Below are positions 27,190 to 34,525 of a stretch of DNA of 64,000 bases, piece after piece. The stretch spans positions 1-64,000 of the forward strand of contig NZ_CP019068.1 in the NCBI RefSeq assembly GCF_001989615.1. Direction: 5' to 3'. The DNA comes from Halorientalis sp. IM1011 (GTDB lineage Archaea; Halobacteriota; Halobacteria; Halobacteriales; Haloarculaceae). The notes under the pieces were generated by a model. That model ran no database searches. It had not been told where the DNA came from and saw only the letters and a list, made by a program, of their open reading frames with translations. Made by a program: the position numbers and the translations under genes. How positions within the stretch are numbered: position 1 is the first letter of the stretch; every line of letters begins with the position of its first letter.

Positions 27190-28521
27190 CTATTCATCAG
27201 CGAGCCGGCCGGGTGTCCACTCGCCGTCGAAGGCCTCGTGAGTGAACGGCGTTGCGTCTTCCCCTGCGTAGGTGGCCACGAGCTGGCCGTCGCCCTCGAG
27301 GTAGTACTTGTAGGTCGTCAACCCCGCCAGACCGACCGGGCCACGAGCGTGGATCTTCCCCGTCGAGATGCCGACCTCCGCGCCAAGCCCGTAGCGATAG
27401 CCGTCGGCAAAGCGCGTTGAGGCGTTGTGGAAGACGCTCGCGGCGTCGATGCCGGTCATGAACAGCTCGGCGGCCTCGGCGTCTTCGGTGACGATCGACT
27501 CGGTGTGTTTCGAGCCGTGGGCGTTGATGTGTTCGACAGCCTCGTACACGTCCGAGACGATCTTGATCGACAGTTCGAGATCCCCGTACTCGCTGTCCCA
27601 GTCGGCGTCGGTCGCTTCGCCCACGTCGACGATCTCGCGAGTCGCCTCGTCTCCGCGGAGTTCGACGCCGGCAGCCTCGTAGCGCTCGACCATGTCCGGC
27701 AGGAACGTCTCGGCGACGCGTTCGTTGACCAGTAGCGTCTCGACGGCGTTACAGACCGCCGGATACTGGACCTTGGCGTCGAAGGCGATCTCCTCTGCCT
27801 GTTCGAGGTCGGCGGCCTCGTCGACGTAGACGTGGCAGATCCCCTCCGTGTGGCCCAGTACGGGAATTTGGGTGTTGTTCTGGATGTAGGAGACGAACTC
27901 CGAGGAGCCACGGGGCATCAGCAGATCCACTTTGTCGTCCATCTCCAGCAGGCGGTCGACCTCCTCGTGTGCTTCGATGAGCTGGACCCAGCCGTCGGGC
28001 AGCTCGGCGGTCGCTTCGCGGATGATCTCGTAGAGGACGCGGTTGGACTCGCTCGCTTCACTGCCGCCTTTGAGGATGACGGCGTTGCCGGATTTGAGGG
28101 CGAGGGCGGCGATCTGGACCAGTGCGTCCGGCCGTGACTCGAAGATGGTGCCGACGACACCGATCGGTACGGCGACCTTGTACAGTTCGAGATCCTCGTC
28201 CAGTTCCCGGGCTTCCAGTGTCTCGCCGAGGGGATCTTCCTGTTCGGCGACGCTCTCGACCATCTCGGCGATGCTCTCCAGTTTCGCGTCGTCGAGTTTC
28301 AGCCGGTCGACGAGCGCCTGGGTGTACTCGCCCTGTTCGAGCATGGCCTCTGCCTCCTCCACGTCGGTCGCGTTCGCCTCGCGGATCTCCGTCTCGTGGC
28401 CGCGAATGGCGTCGGCGATCGATTCGAGCGCCGCGTTGCGCGTCGCTTCGTCGACGTTTGCCAGCTGCAGCGCGGCGTGCTGTGCGTCGGTCACCTGGGA
28501 TTCCGTGTCGTACTCAGTCAT
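27190..28521 (-). CDS. proA: Glutamate-5-semialdehyde dehydrogenase (gamma-glutamyl phosphate reductase)
   Basis: The protein has 443 residues, typical for the family. It reduces gamma-glutamyl phosphate with NADPH to glutamate 5-semialdehyde, the second step of proline synthesis, in the cytoplasm. The aldehyde dehydrogenase fold shows the nucleotide-binding [15 protein letters not shown], the ProA-typical [16 protein letters not shown], and the catalytic cysteine in [13 protein letters not shown]. It is the last gene of the proC-proB-proA operon; its start overlaps the end of proB by 8 nt. The IS remnant E lies 26 bp beyond its stop. Confidence 0.97.
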   Translation of the reverse strand: MTEYDTESQVTDAQHAALQLANVDEATRNAALESIADAIRGHETEIREANATDVEEAEAMLEQGEYTQALVDRLKLDDAKLESIAEMVESVAEQEDPLGETLEARELDEDLELYKVAVPIGVVGTIFESRPDALVQIAALALKSGNAVILKGGSEASESNRVLYEIIREATAELPDGWVQLIEAHEEVDRLLEMDDKVDLLMPRGSSEFVSYIQNNTQIPVLGHTEGICHVYVDEAADLEQAEEIAFDAKVQYPAVCNAVETLLVNERVAETFLPDMVERYEAAGVELRGDEATREIVDVGEATDADWDSEYGDLELSIKIVSDVYEAVEHINAHGSKHTESIVTEDAEAAELFMTGIDAASVFHNASTRFADGYRYGLGAEVGISTGKIHARGPVGLAGLTTYKYYLEGDGQLVATYAGEDATPFTHEAFDGEWTPGRLADE

Positions 28522-29362
28522 CTGTGGCTCCGTTTATCGGGACGAATAGGGTGCCTACTGATTTGGCAGTAGCGATCCGTTCCAGCACGTCTCGGTCCGC
28601 CGAGCTCGCGATGATCGCGGGCGTGCCGTGCTCGCTCACGTCGCGTGCGCCCTCGACTTTCGTCTGGATGCCGCCGAACTCGGCGGTCGTGCTGTCGTCG
28701 ACGAGCGACTGGACGGCGTCGTAGTTCGCGCCGACTGCCTCGATCAGTTCCGCGTCGGCGTCGTCCTTCGGGTTGCCAGTGTAGACGCCGCCAACATCGG
28801 TCAGCGTCACCAGCAGATCGACGTCGACGCCGATAGCGACTGACGCCGAGAGCATGTCGTTGTCGCCGATCTGGATCTCCTCGGTCGCGATCGCGTCGTT
28901 CTCGTTGATGATCGGGACGATTCCCCAGTCGAACAGGGTCTCGATGGTGTTGCGGACGTTCGTGAACCGCTCGGGGTTGGCCAGATCGTGCTCGGTCAGG
29001 AGAATCTGTGCGACCGTCTGGTCGTACCGGTCGAAACTCTGCGTGTAGTGGCGCATCAGATGGCTCTGTCCGACGGTCGACAGCGCCTGGCTCTCCTCGA
29101 CGGTCTCGGTCTCCTCGTCGATCAGCCCTTTGCCGGCACCGACTGCGCCAGACGAGACCAACAGTACGTCTTTCCCGCGCTCCCGGAGGGCCATGATGTC
29201 GCTGACCAGTTTATCGAGTTTCACGCGATCGAGTTGGGAGTCCGCGTCAGTCAGGGAGTTCGTCCCCGCCTTGACGATCACGCGCTGGGCGTCGGCGGCC
29301 TGCTGGCGTGCCTGCTCGACGGTCGCTTCGTCGATGGCCTCGATTGGTGGCTGCTCACTCAT
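28514..29362 (-). CDS. proB: Glutamate 5-kinase, short form without PUA domain
   Basis: The protein has 282 residues from the ATG at 29362. It phosphorylates the gamma-carboxylate of glutamate to start proline synthesis. The amino acid kinase fold is clear: [12 protein letters not shown] at the N-terminus, [21 protein letters not shown], and [15 protein letters not shown] near the ATP site. The C-terminal PUA domain found in most bacterial enzymes is absent and the protein ends right after the kinase core. It overlaps proC upstream and proA downstream by 8 nt each, so translation is coupled. Confidence 0.95.
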   Translation of the reverse strand: MSEQPPIEAIDEATVEQARQQAADAQRVIVKAGTNSLTDADSQLDRVKLDKLVSDIMALRERGKDVLLVSSGAVGAGKGLIDEETETVEESQALSTVGQSHLMRHYTQSFDRYDQTVAQILLTEHDLANPERFTNVRNTIETLFDWGIVPIINENDAIATEEIQIGDNDMLSASVAIGVDVDLLVTLTDVGGVYTGNPKDDADAELIEAVGANYDAVQSLVDDSTTAEFGGIQTKVEGARDVSEHGTPAIIASSADRDVLERIATAKSVGTLFVPINGATDD

Positions 29363-30131
29363 CGTCGAACTCCTCGGCGAGTTCGCGGGACCGATCCTCG
29401 GCCGCTTCGACGGCGTCGACGACCGCCGTATCGGCGTCGCTGTCCCACAGCACTTCCATGCCCTCGATGGTCGTCCCGTTGGGCGAGCAGACGGCGTCGA
29501 TGAGTTCCGAGACGTTTCGGTCATCCCGGAGGACTGTCTCGGCCGCGCCTTTGAACGTCTGGGCGGCCAGCGTCTCGGCTTGCTCGGGATCGAGGCCGCC
29601 GTCGACGCCGGCCTCCTTCATCGCGTCGATGAGGTAGAAGACGAAGGCCGGGCCGCTGCCGTTGACTGCTGTCGCCACGTCCATCAACTCCTCGTCGATC
29701 TCGACGAACTCGCCGACCGCATCGAGCATCTCCCGCACGTCGTCGTCGAGTCCCTCGTGGGTGGCTGCAGCGGCCATGTCGCCGGTCTCGGCCGCCAGAT
29801 TCGGCATGATCCGGACGACCGTCGCGTCCGTCTCGCTGGCGACGAACGACCGCGGGACGCCCGCCGCGATGGTGACCAGCGACTGGTCCGGCCGGAGATC
29901 GAGATCCGAGAGGACTGCGGAGACTGCCTTCGGTTTGACCGACAGAACGACGATGTCCGCCTCCCGGGCCGCGTCGATGTCGTCGGTCGTCCTGTCCGCG
30001 TCGTCGGCGACCGACGCCAGCGCCTCGGGATCGAGGTCGATAGCTGTCACTTCGTAGGCTCCGGTCTGGGTGAGCCCCGTCACGAAAGCTCCACCCATGT
30101 TCCCGCAACCGATAACGCTCACGTGTGTCAT
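29355..30131 (-). CDS. proC: Pyrroline-5-carboxylate reductase
   Basis: The protein has 258 residues from the ATG at 30131. It reduces pyrroline-5-carboxylate to proline with NAD(P)H, the last step of the pathway. The Rossmann start is [17 protein letters not shown], followed by [22 protein letters not shown] and the family signature near the C-terminus ([16 protein letters not shown]). It is the first gene of the proC-proB-proA operon. A longer open frame to 30215 adds an unlikely basic extension. Confidence 0.96.
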   Translation of the reverse strand: MTHVSVIGCGNMGGAFVTGLTQTGAYEVTAIDLDPEALASVADDADRTTDDIDAAREADIVVLSVKPKAVSAVLSDLDLRPDQSLVTIAAGVPRSFVASETDATVVRIMPNLAAETGDMAAAATHEGLDDDVREMLDAVGEFVEIDEELMDVATAVNGSGPAFVFYLIDAMKEAGVDGGLDPEQAETLAAQTFKGAAETVLRDDRNVSELIDAVCSPNGTTIEGMEVLWDSDADTAVVDAVEAAEDRSRELAEEFDDE

Positions 30132-30222
30132 CCTATTCGTACAGCGGTGATTGAGGTACATACCAACTACGGCTTCGTCCGAGCAATCGGCCCGCCGGGG
30201 CGCTGCTCGTTTCACTGGAAGC

Positions 30223-30657
30223 CTACTCCCAGTCGTAGCCGTATCGTTCCGTACGCAGGATATCCGCGACCTGATCCGGGTTCTCGATAGCGGTCTCCAT
30301 CGCTGCTTCGAGCACGTCCGTTTTCGTCACTTCTTCGCCGAGTGCAGCTGCGACTGCGTCAACTAACTCCGGAATGCGAGTCTCGTTGTACTCACGGAGA
30401 TAGACGGGGCGCTGTGAACGGTTTTCCTTGACGGCGTCGCGTTTGTAGATGTACGGGAGCGTCCGAGAGAACGACGTCTCACTGGAATCGTCACGTTCGG
30501 TCCCCGTCCGCTCTGTCTGCGTCGGAACAGACCCACTCTCGCCTCGGTTCGGAGTGTCCTCGGACTGTTCGTCACTACTGTCCGGTTCAGTCGGTTCTGA
30601 TTTGTCACCGGTATCCGGCGCTTCGGCAAACGGATCGTCAGTCGATCCCTGTTTCAT
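30223..30657 (-). CDS. Putative partition DNA-binding protein downstream of ParA
   Basis: The protein has 144 residues. The first about 65 are disordered and acidic (D, E, S, T). Residues about 80-140 show a short strand (RPVYLREYNE) and two helices (TRIPELVDAVAAALGEEV, TKTDVLEAAMETAIENP), a pattern that fits a ribbon-helix-helix dimer. Its ATG overlaps the parA stop (ATGA), which is the usual position of a centromere-binding partner. I infer that it binds the 9-nt array upstream of parA and loads onto ParA. No family name can be given from sequence alone. Confidence 0.6.
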   Translation of the reverse strand: MKQGSTDDPFAEAPDTGDKSEPTEPDSSDEQSEDTPNRGESGSVPTQTERTGTERDDSSETSFSRTLPYIYKRDAVKENRSQRPVYLREYNETRIPELVDAVAAALGEEVTKTDVLEAAMETAIENPDQVADILRTERYGYDWE

Positions 30658-31493
30658 GCCGGCACCTCCTTCTGGCGGCGGATATACGCCGCCAACTCCT
30701 CGAACTTGTCCAGCGTGTCGAGTTCGTGATCCCGCTCGCGATCACGATGTTCGTCTATATAGCGAAATGCGGTACATTGTTTGTCCCAACACCCTTCGAG
30801 GAGCGAGGAGCGCTTCCGGAACGTGACCGGGACCTCCCATCCTTCGTCCTGGAGTTCGACCAGGAACTGATCTTGCGTGTTCAGCCCCTCGAATCGGTTG
30901 GGAACGATCGCCAGGACCCCAACTTCGATTTCCAGGTTCTCTTCGAGTCCGGCGACGATGTCGTCGAGGCCCTGTACCGATTCGTAGCCCTTCCCGCTTG
31001 GCTCGAACGGGATCACCAGGTGTCGGGTGGCGTGAATCGCGTTGTGGAGTTTGATGTCCGGGCTGGCCGGGGGGTCGATGATGAGCGTGTCGTACTGCTC
31101 GTGCACGCCGGCTTCCCGCAGAACCCGGAGGAGTTGTTTGTTGGGGTTGAACGACTCACCGAAATCGGCAGCCTCCTCGGCCCGTCGCTGGAGGTGTTTC
31201 GACGCGTATTCGAGGATGTTGTGTGCGGGGATGATGTCCAGGCCCTCGCTCGTTTTGATCAGATCCGCAAAATCCCCACGCGGGCGGTCGATCATGTGCC
31301 GAAGGAGGCTATCGGCCTCCTTGTTACTCCGATCCTCGTCGACGTCGAGGAGGTACGAAAGCGAGGCCTCCTGCGTGTCGAGATCGATCAGCAGGACCTC
31401 GTTTCCGGCCCGCGCTTCCGCTTTCGCGAGATTCGCAGTGAGCGTCGTTTTCCCGACGCCCCCTGCCTCGCTGTAGACCGTATAGGCCAACAT
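30654..31493 (-). CDS. parA: ParA-family partition ATPase
   Basis: The protein has 279 residues from the ATG at 31493; an in-frame GTG lies at 31502. The P-loop is the deviant ParA type at residues 8-17 (SEAGGVGKTT), although the first conserved lysine is replaced by Glu-Ala. The rest has LLIDLDTQEASLSYLL, LIIDPPASPD and an adaptor-like C-terminus. ParA proteins use ATP to move replicon copies or origins apart on the nucleoid. The start is supported by a TATA box (TTTTATTT on the minus strand) about 27 bp upstream. It is cotranscribed with the small protein at 30223-30657 and shares its neighbourhood with orc1 and origin repeats. Confidence 0.9.
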   Translation of the reverse strand: MLAYTVYSEAGGVGKTTLTANLAKAEARAGNEVLLIDLDTQEASLSYLLDVDEDRSNKEADSLLRHMIDRPRGDFADLIKTSEGLDIIPAHNILEYASKHLQRRAEEAADFGESFNPNKQLLRVLREAGVHEQYDTLIIDPPASPDIKLHNAIHATRHLVIPFEPSGKGYESVQGLDDIVAGLEENLEIEVGVLAIVPNRFEGLNTQDQFLVELQDEGWEVPVTFRKRSSLLEGCWDKQCTAFRYIDEHRDRERDHELDTLDKFEELAAYIRRQKEVPA

Positions 31494-31527
31494 ACCCGAC
31501 ACGTCGGGCCACCACCAAATAAAACTA

Positions 31528-31690
31528 AGTCAGACAATCGACTCAGCTGAGTAAGTTGGTTAAGTTTGCTGGCTAAATAGGCCAACTAATTGAGCTGGCT
31601 GAGTTAGCTGGCTTAGCCAGCTAGCTTAGTTATCTAGCTAAGCCAGTTAGTAGAGTTCTCAGAGTTAGCTATCTGGCCGAGTTATTTGGG
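31528..31690. repeat. Array of 8-9-nt repeats upstream of parA (candidate centromere and operator)
   Basis: About sixteen short units share the pattern YTNNNYNAG or CTGG-like, for example CTGAGTAAG, TTGGTTAAG, TTTGCTGG, CTAAATAGG, CTTAGCCAG, CTAGCTTAG, TTATCTAG, CTAAGCCAG, TTAGTAGAG and TTCTCAGAG. They run almost without gaps with a period of 8-9 nt, some in reverse orientation. The array abuts the TATA box of parA. Its composition is unlike the flanking DNA. Binding by the small ParA partner is inferred. Confidence 0.65.
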
Positions 31691-31870
31691 GAACCGAGAT
31701 GGCTGTCCTGGCTAACGGACTCAGTGGGCCTGGTTATCGAATCGTGACATCTAGGCTGGTTAACTCGCCAGGCCAGACGATTTGGACAGCAGATAGAGAT
31801 TATTTCGTGGGGTGGAGCGGCTGCCACCAGAGAGACGTGACTCGACGCACAGATCTTCACCTCAAAACAG

Positions 31871-32148
31871 ATCGATAGAGGTGTGTGACGGCGCCGTCCA
31901 CGATTCAGAACACTTCGATAGAGGTGTCTGCCCAGACCACGGTTTCGACGACACCACCCTATATCAGCCGGATATGATTATCTCCTAGAATAGAGTAGAG
32001 ATTCCGACACGGGCCAATATCGGCCGTTTTGGCGGCTTGTGGCGACAATCACACATCGATAGAGGTGTGCGATCTGCGTCCGGTGAGACTGGAACTGTAG
32101 ACTGGTTGGGGCTCGGGGATTCTCTGAAACACATCGATAGAGGTGTGG
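31871..32148 (+). repeat. Origin iterons, left cluster (four copies)
   Basis: Four copies of a motif centred on ATCGATAGAGGTGT lie at about 31871-31887, 31911-31930 (CACTTCGATAGAGGTGTCTG), 32051-32070 (ACACATCGATAGAGGTGTGC) and 32129-32148, all in the same orientation, between parA and the 3' end of orc1. They match the repeats on the far side of orc1 and are probably origin recognition boxes. Confidence 0.75.
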
Positions 32149-32199
32149 GATAAACCATGTGGCCGGGCCCGCCGAAGTGGGCGGTCGTCGAGGGGTGTC

Positions 32200-33657
32200 T
32201 CAGGTTTCGTTACGGAGTTGCGCTTTGACCACCGACTGGACTTCGTCGGCGGAGACCATCTCGATTCGAGAGTCTTCGCGTAGCGTATCGAGGATCGTGT
32301 CCGGCCGCTCGGCGAACTGAAATTCGAGGAACATACCTGAACTCGGGCCGTGACTCCGTCGCTCGAAGTCGACCAGCGAGTAGGTCGTCAGCTCTTTCAT
32401 CTTGTTGACGTAGGTTTCCTGGTGGTACTGGTCGACTCCGATCGTGTCGGTCAGGAACTGGTAGACCTGGTACCCAGTCGTACTGCGGGCCGTCCCGTCG
32501 TCGGTTTCGTCCGCGACCGCCGCCGTGGCGTAGAGACAGAGCTTCTTCTGGGTACTGATACCGCGCACGACTTCCAGAACGCGGTTCTTCTCGACTTTCT
32601 CCTGGGCGTTCCGAACGTGTTCTTCACCGACGCTGGAATCGCCCTCCCGTTCGGCCAACTCCCCGGCGACCCGCATGAGGTCGATCGCCTTCCGTGCATC
32701 GCCGTGCGTCTGTGCCGCGAACGCGGCCGCGAGCGGAATGACGTCGTCGCTGAGCACGCCGTCGTAGAACGCGTCCTGTCGGCGACGGAGGATGGCCTGC
32801 AACTGGTTGGCGTCGTAGTCGTCGAAGTGGACGTCCTCCGGGGTGAACGAACTGAGAGCGCGACTCCCGACGGACTCCATCATCTTGGTGTCGTTCGAGA
32901 TGGCGACGACCGAGATGTGTGCGTCGAGATCGTCGATGGCACCGGACCGCGTCAACTGATACAGCAGTCGAGAGAAGGCGGGTTCCTGTTTGTCTCGGCG
33001 GCCGACGAGCATGTCGAGTTCGTCGAGGACGAACACGACCGAATCGAAGTTCTCATCGACGATCCGATACAGGTCGTCCCACTTCTCTTTGGTCGCGACG
33101 CCGTGTTTCGGGACCTGCACTTCCACACCGGCCTCGGTGGCCGCTCGCTCGGCGAGTTCGTACACCGCGATGCCGAGCGTGTTCAGGTCCTGGCAGTTGA
33201 CCTCGATCGTCCCGAACCGGATATCCCGCTGTTCACAGATGTTCGAGATGTTCTCACAGACCGCTTTGGTGATGAGTGACTTTCCGGTCCCGGAGGGCCC
33301 GTAGAGAAAGAGGTTCGGTGGTCGATTGTCGCCCAGCGCGACGCGGAGCATCTTCGTCACCTCCTGGAGCTGTTCGCCACGACCCACGATGCGATCCTCT
33401 TCGACGATGTAATTCGGGTCGAGAAGCGACCGATCGCGGATCAATCCCGCCTGTTCGTCGAACTCGAGCAGCATCTCTTCGATCGACTCGGATCCGGTGT
33501 CGTCGACCGATCCGGAACCGGTAGCGTCGATCTCGTCGGAACCGAAATCCTCGCTGAGATCGTCCGGAACCGGGTCGGCGTCCTCCGACGGCGAGTCCCC
33601 ACCATTGGACCCGGACGAGTCAGTGTCCATGCCCGACCCCTGACGAGGCAGTGCCAT
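32200..33657 (-). CDS. orc1: Orc1/Cdc6 replication initiator
   Basis: The protein has 485 residues from the ATG at 33657; an in-frame ATG at 33630 is possible. The N-terminal about 65 residues are acidic and disordered. Then comes the AAA+ domain with Walker A GPSGTGKS (120-127), Walker B VVFVLDELDML (207-217) and a sensor region (AISNDTKMMESVG), followed by a winged helix at the C-terminus that should bind the iterons. It recognises the origin and opens DNA for MCM loading. The first iteron (33667-33684) lies 10 bp before the start, so the protein probably controls its own promoter. The adjacent repeats suggest it is dedicated to this origin. Confidence 0.93.
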   Translation of the reverse strand: MALPRQGSGMDTDSSGSNGGDSPSEDADPVPDDLSEDFGSDEIDATGSGSVDDTGSESIEEMLLEFDEQAGLIRDRSLLDPNYIVEEDRIVGRGEQLQEVTKMLRVALGDNRPPNLFLYGPSGTGKSLITKAVCENISNICEQRDIRFGTIEVNCQDLNTLGIAVYELAERAATEAGVEVQVPKHGVATKEKWDDLYRIVDENFDSVVFVLDELDMLVGRRDKQEPAFSRLLYQLTRSGAIDDLDAHISVVAISNDTKMMESVGSRALSSFTPEDVHFDDYDANQLQAILRRRQDAFYDGVLSDDVIPLAAAFAAQTHGDARKAIDLMRVAGELAEREGDSSVGEEHVRNAQEKVEKNRVLEVVRGISTQKKLCLYATAAVADETDDGTARSTTGYQVYQFLTDTIGVDQYHQETYVNKMKELTTYSLVDFERRSHGPSSGMFLEFQFAERPDTILDTLREDSRIEMVSADEVQSVVKAQLRNET

Positions 33658-33666
33658 AAGTCTTCT

Positions 33667-34374
33667 CCACCTCTATCGATGTGTAAATCTGCAGTACATC
33701 GATTATTACGTGTGGAAAACCGAACCAGGGGACGGTATCCGGATGGTTCCTACACAGGGACCGACGAAGTGTTTGCTGAACAGCGTAGGGTCGACGATGT
33801 GTTTCGACGGACGAGTCGAGACGGTTCCACACAGACACCCCTCTATCGATGTGTTCGAGTGTTCGAGGGGGCGGGGGGTGAGATTCGGCAGGTTTTGCCG
33901 GATGGAGTTCGTGCAATTCCCGCTACCGTACGATATCCAGTGATAGGCACTATAGTAGTCTTAGAGTCGATCTAGCTGAACCCGTCGAAACCCATCTTTT
34001 CCTTCTTCTTCTAGCTTTCTAGAACGAACACTCACACACACCTCTATCGAAGTGTTCGATGTGTTCGCTAGAATCACGTTTTGCCGCTTTTTCGCTTCTA
34101 GTTACTAGTTCCGCCACTCCTAGCCTATTTCTTCCGGTACAGCTTCTCTATCCGAGACTGATCGGAAATATCCCCCGTCGACACCTCTCGATCGAGACGT
34201 TCCCTCCTGTCCCTACGAACCGAAACACATCGATAGAGGGGTGTCTGTGTGGTCCAATCCCCTTCAGCGACTCGCTCGAAGCGGATCTGTCCACACGGCC
34301 GAGCCGAACCGAACCGAACCGAACTCTCACCTGAAGTCGATAGCGAGGCGGAACACATCGATAGAGGGGTGTGA
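33667..34374. repeat. Origin iterons, right cluster with possible unwinding region
   Basis: Copies at 33667-33684, 33835-33855 and 34035-34055 read CCTCTATCGATGTG-like (minus orientation). Copies at 34224-34245 and 34352-34374 read ACACATCGATAGAGGGGTGT (plus orientation). A weaker copy lies near 34180. The opposed orientations enclose an AT-richer, pyrimidine-rich stretch (about 33940-34140) with seven CTAG tetranucleotides between 33972 and 34123, and four tandem CCGAA units follow at 34304-34323. Opposed boxes around an unwinding element are typical of haloarchaeal oriC regions. Confidence 0.75.
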
Positions 34375-34454
34375 GAGTATCCAGTCGCGCTCGAACAGCG
34401 ATGTCGTTCAGTTGTGGTCCCCGGACGTGTTCTCAGGCTACGGTATCAACCAAT

Positions 34455-34525
34455 CGTCGTCGGGCTTCGCCCGACTGCCTGAGGGAACTTCGCTCCCTCT
34501 CTGTTCACGACGGGGAGGAGGTCAC
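34455..34525 (+). mobile_element. Solitary copy of the TnpB right-end double hairpin
   Basis: This 71-nt segment matches the reverse complement of 50612-50682, downstream of tnpB, at about nine of ten positions. It contains two adjacent stem-loops, GTCGGGC/GCCCGAC and GAGGGA/TCCCTC, and ends in GGAGGAGGTCAC, which overlaps the stop codon of the flippase gene. No transposase or TnpB reading frame remains beside it, so it is a relic of an IS200/IS605-type element or a solo end. Confidence 0.7.

Larger units (their letters stand above)
31503..32199. other. Intergenic region carrying partition array and iterons
   Basis: There is no ORF here with credible composition. The interval is filled by the 8-9-nt array next to parA, the four left iterons, and AT-richer sequence between them (for example ATATGATTATCTCCTAGAATAG at 31972-31993). 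Confidence 0.6.

Noticed and set aside
31528-34374. A CRISPR array near parA and orc1
   Set aside because: Units are 8-9 nt without constant spacers on one side, and about 20-nt scattered boxes on the other. No cas genes are present.
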